A stretch of DNA of 64,000 bases from Actinoplanes xinjiangensis (GTDB lineage Bacteria; Actinomycetota; Actinomycetes; Mycobacteriales; Micromonosporaceae), in the NCBI RefSeq assembly GCF_003148685.1, contig NZ_QGGR01000014.1, forward strand, positions 1 to 64,000, in the 5' to 3' direction. Of this stretch, positions 1 to 8,194 are shown one piece after another (position 1 is the first letter of the stretch; each line of letters opens with the position of its first letter). The position numbers and the translations under genes are program-made. The notes beneath the pieces are model-generated. The model made no database searches. It was not told the origin of the DNA and saw only the letters and a program-made list of their open reading frames with translations.

Positions 1-105
1 CGACGCACCCCCGCCCGACGCACCCCCACCCGACGCACCCCCACCCGACGCACCCACGCCCGACGCACCCACGCTCGACGCGCCTCCGTCCCGCGCGCCC
101 CCGTC
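1..105. repeat. 15-bp tandem repeat inside the TPR-like gene
   Basis: Seven units of 15 bp, with the first unit reading CGACGCACCCCCGCC. The last two units are degenerate. On the minus strand each unit encodes Gly-Ala-Ser plus two small residues, so the array keeps the reading frame. The array probably continues beyond the left edge. Confidence 0.9.
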
Positions 106-1175
106 CCGCGCCAGGACCGCCGCGGCGGCCAGTTCCAGACCCTCGGCCAGCGCGGCGGGCCGGCGCCCCGCGCGGGCCAGCGCGATCGCCGACTCGGCGT
201 GACCGCGGGCGGCCGACGGGTCCACCGGCAGGGCGGCCCAGCCGGCGGCGGCGTACGCGGTGGCCGCGGTGAGACTCGTCGCCTCGGCGACCGCCCACCG
301 GCCGGCGTCCCGGGCCACCACGACGTCGCCGGACGCGGCGAGCACCCGGGCCAGCCCACACAGCGCCGGCACCAGCGCCTGACTGAACCCGCGCTCCCCC
401 GCCACCGCCACCGCCTCCTCGAACGCGGCCCGCGCCTGCACCAGATCACCGCGCGCCTCGTGCGTCTCCCCGAGCCCGGCCAGCGCATACGCGACCCCGG
501 CGGCCCCGGCCCGCTGCAGCACGGTCAGCGCCGCCCGGAATCCGTCCCGTGCCTCGGTCAGCCGTCCGGCCCGTACCAGAATCTCGGCCCGGTTGTTGTG
601 CACCAGCCCGAGTCCGTTCGGATGGGCGTCCGGCCCGATCCGAACCGCCACAACACGTGATCCAATTCGGCCAGGGCACCGGTGAGGTCACCCTCCTCCA
701 TCCGCTGCGACGCCCGGTTCGTCCGGATCCGCAGCTGCTGTGTACGGTCCTCGCAGCGCTCGGCAGCGGCCAGGCCCAGGGCATAGTGCCGCTCGTTCGC
801 CCGCCGGGCCCCCTCGGCCGCCGCGAGCAGGGCGAGTGCGGTGTGCGCGGCGGCCAGCGCCCGTGGTTCCCCGGCGGCGCCGGCGAGTGCCCGGTCCGCC
901 AGCTCACGGCAGGCGGCCACCTCACCGCGAGCCCACGCGACACTCGCCGACCAGGCCGCGAGCAGCGCGCGATCGGCATCCGCCCCACCCGGAGACACCA
1001 ACGGGGGTACGGCCGAAGCACCCGCCAGATCACCCCGGAGGTAGAGCACCATCACTGCGGGCCAGGCGTCCCCGGCATCGAGGCGATCCCCGGCCTCGAC
1101 GGCCCGCTCAGCCTCGGCCACGGCGAGTTCCCAGTCACCGGCGTCGGCGTGCCGCAGCACGGCGTTTTCGGACAT
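1..1175 (-). pseudogene. TPR-like repeat protein, frameshifted and cut by the window edge
   Basis: The ATG at 1175 opens an Ala/Leu/Arg-rich all-helical protein with TPR-like paired helices (for example ALAELDHVL). The frame ends at 558 in implausible residues. Good coding continues in another frame from about 640 down to the edge, reading GLVHNNRAEILVRAGRL and then YALAGLGETHEARGDL, with no stop. The break lies at about 640-655, after the ELDHVL codons. Either the gene is broken or one or two bases are miscalled. Such helical repeat regions often form the C-terminal part of regulators or chaperone-like proteins, but no other domain is visible. The C-terminal end of the visible part becomes a Gly-Ala-Ser repeat (1-105). 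The start has no clear ribosome site. Confidence 0.6.
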
Positions 1176-1306
1176 GCGCGCCAGTATGGCCTGCTCGGGC
1201 CACGGTGTGATCCCGTCAAGTGGCTGGTCCGCGGGGGCCGCTTGATCGAAACCGGTAACTGCTCCACAAGCTCGCCCACATCATGCGCGTCCCTGTGGCC
1301 AGGTCG

Positions 1307-1891
1307 TCAGCCGGGCGGCTCCCGGGTCACGTCGCCGCGTAGTTCTCGCAGGTCGAGGGCGTACAGCAGGGTGTCGTAGCGGGCCGCACCGACGGCGACG
1401 AAGTTCGCCAGCCGCCCGTACCGGTGGAACCCCAGCTTCTCGTAGAGCGCCGCCGCACGGGTGTTGTCGCCGCGCAGGTCGAGCGTGAGCATCTCGACCT
1501 GCCGGTCCAGAGCCGCCGCGATCAGGGCCGACAGCAGGCTCCGGCCCAGCCCGGCCCCCTGCCGCGCCGGATCGACGGCCAGTTTCTCCAGGTCGGCGTG
1601 CGGCCGGTGGGTGGGCCGCCGGTAGCGCCGCCAGTACCCGAACCCGGAGATCTCCTCCCCCGTGTCCCCGCCCGCCGTATACGTCACCGCGATCGCGGCC
1701 GCTGCTTCCCCGCCGGGAATGTCCGCGACCAGTCCGTCCAGCAACTCCCGGACCTCCGCTACCGTCGGCGGCTCCACCCAGCCGAGCGCGGCCCCGTCGG
1801 CGACGAGCCCGCGCAGCAACCCCGCGATGCCGGCCACCTCACGCTCGCTGAACCCACCGTTCCCGACCAGCCGAACCTCCGAGTCCCCCAC
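1307..1891 (-). CDS. GNAT family N-acetyltransferase
   Basis: Predicted acetyl-CoA dependent N-acyltransferase; substrate unknown. The C-terminal half carries the GNAT core: LEKLAVDPARQGAGLGRSLL is the acetyl-CoA loop (motif A, Q/R-x-x-G-x-G/A type), followed by LDLRGDNTRAAALYEKLGF, the usual motif B ending in a Tyr and the LGF turn. About 194 residues is normal. The open frame extends upstream to 2044, but that extension translates the intergenic hairpin repeats (SHRCLGGFETAV), so I start at the GTG at 1891. A TTG at 1903, with a GAGGGGC stretch about 11 bases upstream, is an alternative. The gene lies downstream of the topoisomerase on the same strand. Confidence 0.8.
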   Translation of the reverse strand: MGDSEVRLVGNGGFSEREVAGIAGLLRGLVADGAALGWVEPPTVAEVRELLDGLVADIPGGEAAAAIAVTYTAGGDTGEEISGFGYWRRYRRPTHRPHADLEKLAVDPARQGAGLGRSLLSALIAAALDRQVEMLTLDLRGDNTRAAALYEKLGFHRYGRLANFVAVGAARYDTLLYALDLRELRGDVTREPPG

Positions 1892-1920
1892 CCATCCAGT
1901 CAACCAGACCCGAGCCCCTC

Positions 1921-2084
1921 GGCTGGCCCTCACCGCTGTCTCGAACCCCCCGAGACAGCGGTGGGAACCAGCCGAGGGTGACGGACCAGCCCACAGTGAC
2001 AGGCCCGCCGAGGGCGACGGACCGCAAACCCGGCTGGACGTCACCGCTGTCTCGAAGGGTCCGAGACAGCGGTGGGGACCAGCC
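1921..2084. repeat. 53-bp hairpin repeat, locus A (two units)
   Basis: Units at 1921-1973 and 2032-2084. Each is an inverted repeat with outer arms GGCTGG/CCAGCC and inner arms CACCGCTGTCTCG/CGAGACAGCGGTG around a loop of about seven bases. Both units have perfect inner arms. The spacer between them contains degenerate GGACCAGCCC-type fragments. The same element recurs at 38881-38996 and 52109-52476. It lies between the topoisomerase stop and the acetyltransferase start. Confidence 0.9.
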
Positions 2085-2095
2085 GGGGGTGGGGG

Positions 2096-3097
2096 TCAGT
2101 CTTCGGTGAGGAGGGCGCGGACCTGTTTCTCGGCCTTGGCCGGGGGGTCGGCGGGGGTCGCGTCGATCACCTCGCCGTCGGTGTAGGCCTGCACCACCCG
2201 GGGGTCCACGTAGGAGTTGCGGGCCACGGTCGGGGTGTTGCCGAGCAGGTCGGCGACCTCACGCATGGCGTGGGCGACGGCCTTCTTGCGCTTGGTGGGG
2301 GTCGGCTGGGGACCGGCCTCGGCCAGGGCGGTGGCCGCGCGGACGGTGCCGTGCCAGGTGCGGAAGTCCTTGGCGGTCATCTGTTCGCCGGTGACGTCGC
2401 GGAGGTAGTCGTTGACGGTGTCGGCGCGGATCTCCTGCCAGCGGCGGCGGCCCGGATCCCAGTAGGCGAACAGGCGGTCCTCGCCCCGGCGGCGGCGCTT
2501 CAGATCGCGGAGCACCGCGCAGACCTCGCCGTTGCCAACGGTCGCGGCGTGTTCGATACCGGACTTGCCACGGAACTCCAGGAGTACGCACCCGCCGCTC
2601 GCCCGCAGGTGGTCGGGCCGGAGCGTGGACAGCCCGTAGGTGGGATCCTCCTCGCGGGCGGCGGACTCCTCGCCCCCGACCCGGAACATGCCCATGTCGA
2701 GGAGGCTGACGATCGCGGCCAGCACGCGTTCACGGGTCAGGCCCCGGCCGGTCAGGTCAGCACGCAGCCGGTCACGGACCTCGGGAAGGCGTTCGGCGAC
2801 CTCCAGGGCGTGGTCGAACTTGGCGCGGTCCTGTCTCTCCCGCCACTGCGGGTGATAGAGGTACTGCTTGCGGCCGGCCGCGTCGACCCCGGTGGCCTGG
2901 ATGTGACCGCGCGGGTCCGGGGAGATCCAGACGTCCCGCCATGCCGGCGGAATGACCAGGCCCTTGATGCGCTCGACGGCCTCGGTGTCACGCAGCGGGG
3001 CGCCGTCGGTGTCGAGATAGGCGAACCCCTTCCCGGCCCGGCGCCGGGACAGGCCGGGCCTGCGCAGGTCACTACGTCGCAATCGCACGGCTGTCAC
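2096..3097 (-). CDS. DNA topoisomerase IB (poxvirus-like)
   Basis: Relaxes supercoiled DNA by nicking one strand through a 3'-phosphotyrosine; acts on the nucleoid. The 333 residues match the usual size of bacterial type IB enzymes. The N-terminal DNA-binding lobe has GKGFAYLDTDG and IPPAWRDVWISPDPRGHIQA. The catalytic residues are visible: Arg139 (FRVGGEES), Lys178 (FRGKSG), Arg246 and His249 (FRTWHGT), and the nucleophile Tyr296 (ARNSYVDPRV). A GTG start at 3097 follows GGGAGAC. It is a single gene between the glycan operon and the hairpin repeats. All catalytic residues are present, so it should be active. Confidence 0.93.
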   Translation of the reverse strand: MTAVRLRRSDLRRPGLSRRRAGKGFAYLDTDGAPLRDTEAVERIKGLVIPPAWRDVWISPDPRGHIQATGVDAAGRKQYLYHPQWRERQDRAKFDHALEVAERLPEVRDRLRADLTGRGLTRERVLAAIVSLLDMGMFRVGGEESAAREEDPTYGLSTLRPDHLRASGGCVLLEFRGKSGIEHAATVGNGEVCAVLRDLKRRRRGEDRLFAYWDPGRRRWQEIRADTVNDYLRDVTGEQMTAKDFRTWHGTVRAATALAEAGPQPTPTKRKKAVAHAMREVADLLGNTPTVARNSYVDPRVVQAYTDGEVIDATPADPPAKAEKQVRALLTED

Positions 3098-3145
3098 CGT
3101 CTCCCGTAGCCGGGACCGACCGCCGGCCGTCGCCTACGGCGGTGA

Positions 3146-4105
3146 TCATGAGCGGGTCACCGCCGTGGGCGACGGACGGCGGGTGGGGTGGGCGGACTCC
3201 GCCTCGACGGCGGCGGCCAGGACCTCGTCCGGGGTGATCGCCAGCAGTGCCGGATGGACCGGGCCGGGGAGGTCGCCCCGTTCACTGCGGGTCCCGTGCC
3301 AGAGCGGGCGGTGGTAGGGACGGCCGGCGGGCGGGCCCCAGCGTGCCGGGGAGACCGGGCCGAACAGGACCACCGACGGGGTACGGTACGCGGTCGCCAG
3401 GTGGGCGATGCCGGTGTCGCCGCAGATCACCAGACGTGCCGAGGCGACCAGGGCGGCGAGTTCGCTCAATCCGGTACGCGGGACCGCCTCTTGCGTGAGG
3501 CCCGCGAGCTCGGCGACCCGTACACACAGGTCGTGCTCTTGCGGCGAACCGGTGACCAGGACCCGGTGGCCCGCGGTGACCAGACGGCGTGCGACGGCCG
3601 CGAAGCGGTCCGGAGGCCAGCGCCGGGCCGGGGATTTCGCGCCCGGATGGATGATCGTGACGCCCGGGGTGACGTCGGCGTCCGGGACGTGCAGGTCCAG
3701 ATCGGACTCGTCGCAGGCCACGCCGTAGTAGCGGGCCAGCCGGCACCAGCGGCGGACCTCGTGCTCGTCGTCGTGCCAGCCGGGACCGTCGTGATGACCG
3801 GCCGCGCGGCTCGCGAACGCCCACAGCGTGTCCGGGTGCAGCGCCTGGAGGCGGCGATGCGACTCGGGGCCGGAACCGTGCAGGTTGACGGCGAGGCGGG
3901 GTCTCGCGGGCGCCGCGTCGAGGGGTTCCAGCTCCCGGGCCGGGATGATCCGGTCGACGCCCCCGATCGTGAGAATCAGCGGCGTGAGCCAGGCGGGGGC
4001 GGCCAGACTCAGCGTCTCGCCGGGGAAGGCGGCGCGGAGCCCGCGCAGGGCGGGCACCGCGGTCGCCAGATCTCCCACGCCGAGAGCGCGCAGGACGAGA
4101 ATCAC
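3146..4105 (-). CDS. Glycosyltransferase family 9 (heptosyltransferase-like)
   Basis: Last gene of the heptose operon. The GT9 fold is recognised from the N-terminal VLRALGVGDLATAVPALRGL and the C-terminal donor-site segment HPGAKSPARRWPPDRFAAV, then CGDTGIAHLATAYRTPSVVLFGP. This is the D-[ST]-G-x-x-H-L signature of the heptosyltransferase family that uses ADP-heptose. At 319 residues it is close to the family norm. The GTG start overlaps the SDR stop by four bases (GTGA), implying coupled translation. With HldE and GmhA upstream, ADP-heptose is the expected donor. The acceptor is not evident, since actinomycetes lack LPS. Confidence 0.88.
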   Translation of the reverse strand: MILVLRALGVGDLATAVPALRGLRAAFPGETLSLAAPAWLTPLILTIGGVDRIIPARELEPLDAAPARPRLAVNLHGSGPESHRRLQALHPDTLWAFASRAAGHHDGPGWHDDEHEVRRWCRLARYYGVACDESDLDLHVPDADVTPGVTIIHPGAKSPARRWPPDRFAAVARRLVTAGHRVLVTGSPQEHDLCVRVAELAGLTQEAVPRTGLSELAALVASARLVICGDTGIAHLATAYRTPSVVLFGPVSPARWGPPAGRPYHRPLWHGTRSERGDLPGPVHPALLAITPDEVLAAAVEAESAHPTRRPSPTAVTRS

Positions 4106-4782
4106 GGGTACGAGCTCTCCGTCTCCGCCGCGACGACGAGTTCGCGGACCGCGCAGCCGGCCGGCTGGCTGAGCGCGAACACGACCGCGGCGGCCACGTT
4201 CGCCGGGTCGTTGAGGATCGCGTCCGGGCCCGGCTTGTACTTCGCGTCCCGCTCGTCGAAGAACTTCGTGCGCATGCCCCCGGGGATGAGCAGCGTGACG
4301 TTGACCTGGCCGGCGAGTTCGGCGGCCAGCGCCCGGGTGAAGCCGACGACACCGAACTTGGCGGCGCAGTAGGCCGTCGCGTCCGAGACCGCCTTGATCC
4401 CGAGTGTCGAGGAGATGGTGACGACCCCACCGTGGGTCTGTTTGAGAGCCGGGACCGCGGCGCGGATCACCGCTGCCGTGGCGAGCAGGTCGACCGCCAC
4501 GATCCGGTCCCAGACCTCGCCGGGGATCTCCTCCAACGTGCCCGGCACGTCCATGCCGGCGGCCGTGACCACACCGTCGACGCTGCCGCCGGCGCGGGCG
4601 ATCAGGTCACGGGTCGCCTGCTCGGCGGCGCGGGTGTCGGCGAGGTCGCACTCGATCCACTCGACACCCTCCCGCGGTGCCTGACGGTCGATGACGTACG
4701 GCCGGCCGCCGGCCTTGATCACGGCGTCGACGACGGCGGCGCCCAGGCCACTGGACCCTCCGGTGACGATGACGGCATCCAT
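4102..4782 (-). CDS. Classical short-chain dehydrogenase/reductase
   Basis: NAD(P)-dependent oxidoreductase of 226 residues. It shows the classical SDR cofactor motif TGGSSGLG near the N terminus, the DGVVTAAG strand (NNAG equivalent), a catalytic Ser in ISSTLG, and YCAAK supplying Tyr and Lys. The RBS AGGAGGTAACGC lies just upstream of the ATG, three bases after the hldE stop. Size and motifs are those of a classical SDR, not of the extended SDR HldD (about 310 residues, TGGAGFIG). It therefore cannot simply be called the heptose 6-epimerase. It may oxidise, reduce or epimerise the nucleotide-heptose or another sugar of the same glycan. Confidence 0.88.
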   Translation of the reverse strand: MDAVIVTGGSSGLGAAVVDAVIKAGGRPYVIDRQAPREGVEWIECDLADTRAAEQATRDLIARAGGSVDGVVTAAGMDVPGTLEEIPGEVWDRIVAVDLLATAAVIRAAVPALKQTHGGVVTISSTLGIKAVSDATAYCAAKFGVVGFTRALAAELAGQVNVTLLIPGGMRTKFFDERDAKYKPGPDAILNDPANVAAAVVFALSQPAGCAVRELVVAAETESSYP

Positions 4783-4785
4783 GCG

Positions 4786-6255
4786 TTACCTCCTGCGTGC
4801 TTCGGCGATGGTTTTCGTGGTGGAGCGGCCGTCCAGGTAGGGGACGATGACGGTCTGACCGCCCCAGCGCTGCACGACCTCGGTCTCCGGGAGCGTGTCG
4901 TAGTCGCCGCCCTTCACCCAGACGTCGGGTCGCAGCCAGGTGAGCACCGGCTCGGGGGTGGGCTCGTCGAACACCACCACCGCGTCGACACAGTCGAGGG
5001 CGGCGAGCAGACGGCTCCGGTCGTCCTGATGGGTCAGCGGGCGGCCCTCGCCCTTCAGCCGGCGGACCGAGTCGTCGCTGTTCAGGCAGACGATCAGGCA
5101 GTCACCGAGAGCGCGGGCGGCGCGCAGGGTGGCGAGGTGGCCGGTGTGCAGCAGGTCGAAGCAGCCGCCGGTGGCGACCACCGTGCCGCCGCGGGCGTGG
5201 ACCTCGGCGGCCAGACGGCCGGCCTCGTCGGCGCCGATCCGCTCGGGGCCGTCGCCGACGGTCCTCTGCCGTCCCGCGCCCGGTCCCCGCCCGGCCCGGC
5301 CCGGCCCGGCGGCACCGGGGCCGCGCCCGTTCGCGCCCGGTCCGCCGGCATGCGCTCCGTGCCCGTTCTGGCCCTTCAGCTCGGCGATGCCGCCGGTTCC
5401 GGCCACATAGCGGCTGGCGGCGTCGACCGCCGCCGCCACCGCCTCCGAGACGAGAGCACCGTTCGCCAGCGCGACCGCCGCCGCGGTGGCGAACGCGTCA
5501 CCGGCGCCGCAGGTGTCCCCACCGGAGGTCTCCGGCACCGGGACGACCAGTGGTGTCGGGCTGCCCTGGCAGAGCACCGCTCCCTCGGCGCCGCGGGTGA
5601 CCACCACCGCGCCGGCCTGCCAGCGCTGCCGCAGGGTGTGGCCGGCACGCTGCGCGGTGGAGAGCCCCGAACCGTGACCCGCGTCGCCGGACAACCGCCG
5701 GGCCTCGCCCTCGTTCGGGGTGACCAGACGGACGTTCGGGACGGGCGACGGGCCGTTCGGGTGCGGGTCCCAGACGACCGGTGCCTTCGACGCCTCGATC
5801 GCCGCGCGCAGCTCCGGATGCCGGGCCACACCACGGCCGTAGTCGCTGACCAGGATCGCGGTGGCGTCACGCAACAGTTCCAGCACGGCGGCCGGGGCCT
5901 CACCGGGCGGCTGGGGCGGGCCGCCGCGGTCCAGTCGCAGCAGTACCTGACCGGCGGCTCGCAGCCGGATCTTCTCCGGCGTCGCACCCGGCAGCGGCAG
6001 CGCGTACACCTCGACGCCGGCGGCCGTGAGCAGCTCGTTCAGCCGGGCCCCCGCGGCGTCCGTGGCTATTGCGGTCACCAGGGCGACCTCGTGGCCGTGT
6101 GCGGCGGCGAGCAGGGCCGCGAGGCCCGCGCCGCCGGGACGCTCGTGCACCGTCTCCTCGTCGAGCACGGGTGCCGGGGCGTCCGGGGCGATCCGGGTCA
6201 CGGTGCCGTGCACGTCCCGGTCGAGAAGGGTGTCGCCGACGATGACAATCCTCAT
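4786..6255 (-). CDS. hldE: Bifunctional heptose 7-phosphate kinase / heptose 1-phosphate adenylyltransferase
   Basis: Two domains joined as in proteobacterial HldE. Residues 1 to about 290 form a PfkB kinase (GDTLLDRDVHG, ERPGGAG, and the catalytic GDTCGAGDAFATA). After a Gly/Pro/Arg-rich linker of about 50 residues, the remaining residues form a nucleotidyltransferase with ATGGCFDLLHTGH. The kinase makes D-glycero-D-manno-heptose 1,7-bisphosphate and the second domain activates heptose 1-phosphate to ADP-heptose. Length is 489 residues against about 475 in enteric HldE. The low-complexity linker (GPGANGRGPGAAGPGRAGRG) is unusual. The start overlaps the GmhA stop. Gram-positive hosts usually lack this fused enzyme. 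Confidence 0.92.
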   Translation of the reverse strand: MRIVIVGDTLLDRDVHGTVTRIAPDAPAPVLDEETVHERPGGAGLAALLAAAHGHEVALVTAIATDAAGARLNELLTAAGVEVYALPLPGATPEKIRLRAAGQVLLRLDRGGPPQPPGEAPAAVLELLRDATAILVSDYGRGVARHPELRAAIEASKAPVVWDPHPNGPSPVPNVRLVTPNEGEARRLSGDAGHGSGLSTAQRAGHTLRQRWQAGAVVVTRGAEGAVLCQGSPTPLVVPVPETSGGDTCGAGDAFATAAAVALANGALVSEAVAAAVDAASRYVAGTGGIAELKGQNGHGAHAGGPGANGRGPGAAGPGRAGRGPGAGRQRTVGDGPERIGADEAGRLAAEVHARGGTVVATGGCFDLLHTGHLATLRAARALGDCLIVCLNSDDSVRRLKGEGRPLTHQDDRSRLLAALDCVDAVVVFDEPTPEPVLTWLRPDVWVKGGDYDTLPETEVVQRWGGQTVIVPYLDGRSTTKTIAEARRR

Positions 6256-6995
6256 ACGTTGACCATCTCCTCGAACTCGTCGCGGTCCAGACCGAAAGGG
6301 AGATCACGCGCCGGTCCGGAGCGGGCCGGGCGGGAGCCGGCCGGCTCGGCGGGAAGATCCCGGTCGCCGGTGAACATCGGCAGGTAGCGGTCGACGTACT
6401 CGCACATCAGATGGACCGAGACGAGGTGCAGCTCCTGCACGACCTGACTGTCCGGCGACGGGCAGCACAGCGCCTCGTGGCACATGTCGGCCAGCGGGCT
6501 GGGGCCTTCCCCGACCATCGCCCAGGTCCGCATGCCCACCTCCTTCGCGGCGCGCACCGCCGTGATCAGATTCGGACTGCGCCCGCTGGTGGACATCACG
6601 ATCAGGATGTCGTCGCGGCGGCCGTGCGCCCGTACCTGCCGGGCGAAGACCTCCTCGAACCCGTAGTCGTTGCTGATCGCCGTGACCGCCGACGAGTCCG
6701 GGGTGAGGGCGATCGCCGACAGTGGCATCCGGTCCTCGCGGAGTTTGCCGACCAGTTCGGCGGCCAGATGCTGGGCCTCGGCGGCGCTGCCACCGTTACC
6801 GGCCACCAGCAGCCGTCCGCCGCCACCGAGATGCCGGGCCAGGTGCGCACCCCAGCGGGCCAGCCGCCCGGCCTGCGCCCGGTACGGCAGCAGCGCCTGG
6901 ATGAGCCCGGTGAGATGCGCGTCCAAGGGGTTCATGCTGTGCTCCCTGAAGTCCGGCGGAAAAGCGGGATCAAGAGACTCGCGGCGCTCGCTCAT
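6252..6995 (-). CDS. gmhA: Sedoheptulose 7-phosphate isomerase-like SIS protein
   Basis: SIS-domain isomerase expected to convert sedoheptulose 7-phosphate to D-glycero-D-manno-heptose 7-phosphate, the first step of the pathway. Diagnostic segments are AGNGGSAAEAQHLAAELVG (the GmhA His/Glu helix) and MSTSGRSPNLITA (phosphate loop). The ATG at 6995 forms an ATGA overlap with the preceding glycosyltransferase, so I prefer it over longer frames. The 247 residues exceed the usual 190-200 because of a C-terminal tail rich in Arg, Pro and Asp after YLPMFTGD. It sits directly upstream of hldE with a four-base overlap. Confidence 0.9.
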   Translation of the reverse strand: MSERRESLDPAFPPDFREHSMNPLDAHLTGLIQALLPYRAQAGRLARWGAHLARHLGGGGRLLVAGNGGSAAEAQHLAAELVGKLREDRMPLSAIALTPDSSAVTAISNDYGFEEVFARQVRAHGRRDDILIVMSTSGRSPNLITAVRAAKEVGMRTWAMVGEGPSPLADMCHEALCCPSPDSQVVQELHLVSVHLMCEYVDRYLPMFTGDRDLPAEPAGSRPARSGPARDLPFGLDRDEFEEMVNV

Positions 6996-8194
6996 GCCGC
7001 GACCTCCAGATCCGCCACGGTGGCGTAGACGGCGGCGAGCCGTTCGGCGACCCGGGGCCACGAGTACGAGGCGGTGGCCCGGTCGGCGGCCGCGGCCGCG
7101 TACCCGAACCGGCGCACGTCGTCGGCGACCAGGCGCCGGAGTGCCGTGGCCAGGGCCCGCGGGTTCCGGGGTGGGACGAGATCGCCGGTGATCCCGTCGA
7201 CGACGGTGTCGGTGAGGCCGCCGACCTCGGTGGCGACCACCGGCACGCCGCAGGCCATCGCCTCCAGCGGGGTGAGCCCGAACGGCTCGTACCAGGGCGT
7301 GGCGGCCAGCACGTCCGCGGACCGGTACCAGGCCGGCATCTCGTGGGCGGGGACGGCGCCCACCAGGGTGACCCGGTCGGCGACCCGGCAGTGCTGGGCG
7401 AGGGCCTGAAGACGGCGGGCGTACGGGTCGGCGCGCAGCCCCGCGGCGGGCGGCCCGCCGACGACGACGAGTTCGGCGCCGGGTACCGCGGGCATGGCCC
7501 GGATGGTGTCCTCGATGCCCTTGCGCTCGACGAGCCGGGCCACGGTGAGGATCCGGGCGAGCCCGGGACGGCGCGGGACGGCCGGGCCGCGATCACTGAA
7601 CCGGTCGGTGTTGACGCCGGACGGCACCAGTGACATCCGCGAACGCGGCACGCCGAGGCGCAGGAGTTCGCCGATCTCGTCGCGGCACTGGACGACGATC
7701 CGGTCGGCGGACTGCCCGATGTGGCGTTCCAGGCTGATCCGCCGGGCCGGGCTGGTGTCGGCCGTACCCTGATGGCGGCGTTTGACCGAACCGAGGGCAT
7801 GGAACGTCTGGACGACCGGGACGTTGCAGGCCCGCCCGGCGTCGAGGGCGGCGAGCCCGCTCATCCAGAAGTGCGCGTGCACCACGTCGGGCATCCACTC
7901 GGCGCGCCAGTCGGCGGCCGTCCACTCGGCGAACGCCCCCATGTACGGCAGCAGATCGTCCTTCGGCAGCACGGCGGCCGGCCCGGCCGGCACGTGCACG
8001 ACGTCGACGCCCTCGATCATCGGCACCACCTCGGGCCGGTCCGGGTCGTCCCGCCGGGTGTAGACGCGCACCTGGTGGCCGTGGCCGGCGAGCGCGGTCG
8101 CGAGTTCGGCGACGTGCGCGTTCTGCCCACCCGCGTCGACACCACCGAGCGCCGCGAGCGGGCTGGCGTGTTCCGAGATCATCGCGATGCGCAT
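6992..8194 (-). CDS. Glycosyltransferase family 4
   Basis: GT-B retaining glycosyltransferase of about 400 residues. The N-terminal acceptor domain begins MRIAMISEHASPLAALGG and VDAGGQNAHVAELA, a pattern typical of GT4 enzymes of the sucrose-phosphate synthase/MshA type. The donor domain has ILTVARLVERKGIEDTI and the E-x7-E motif in PFGLTPLEAMACGVPVVA. The ATG at 8194 follows GGAGGAAAC. The frame runs upstream to 8470, but that part is Arg/Pro shadow sequence. It overlaps the previous gene by 16 bases. The sugar donor cannot be read from sequence. Confidence 0.9.
   Translation of the reverse strand: MRIAMISEHASPLAALGGVDAGGQNAHVAELATALAGHGHQVRVYTRRDDPDRPEVVPMIEGVDVVHVPAGPAAVLPKDDLLPYMGAFAEWTAADWRAEWMPDVVHAHFWMSGLAALDAGRACNVPVVQTFHALGSVKRRHQGTADTSPARRISLERHIGQSADRIVVQCRDEIGELLRLGVPRSRMSLVPSGVNTDRFSDRGPAVPRRPGLARILTVARLVERKGIEDTIRAMPAVPGAELVVVGGPPAAGLRADPYARRLQALAQHCRVADRVTLVGAVPAHEMPAWYRSADVLAATPWYEPFGLTPLEAMACGVPVVATEVGGLTDTVVDGITGDLVPPRNPRALATALRRLVADDVRRFGYAAAAADRATASYSWPRVAERLAAVYATVADLEVAA

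Noticed and set aside
1892..2044. N-terminal extension of the acetyltransferase
   Set aside because: It translates the hairpin repeats, which are intergenic at two other loci.
4432..6387. 651-codon open frame on the + strand
   Set aside because: It runs antisense to hldE, gmhA and the SDR with Gly/Arg/Pro-rich composition and no motifs. High-GC genes often have long shadow frames.
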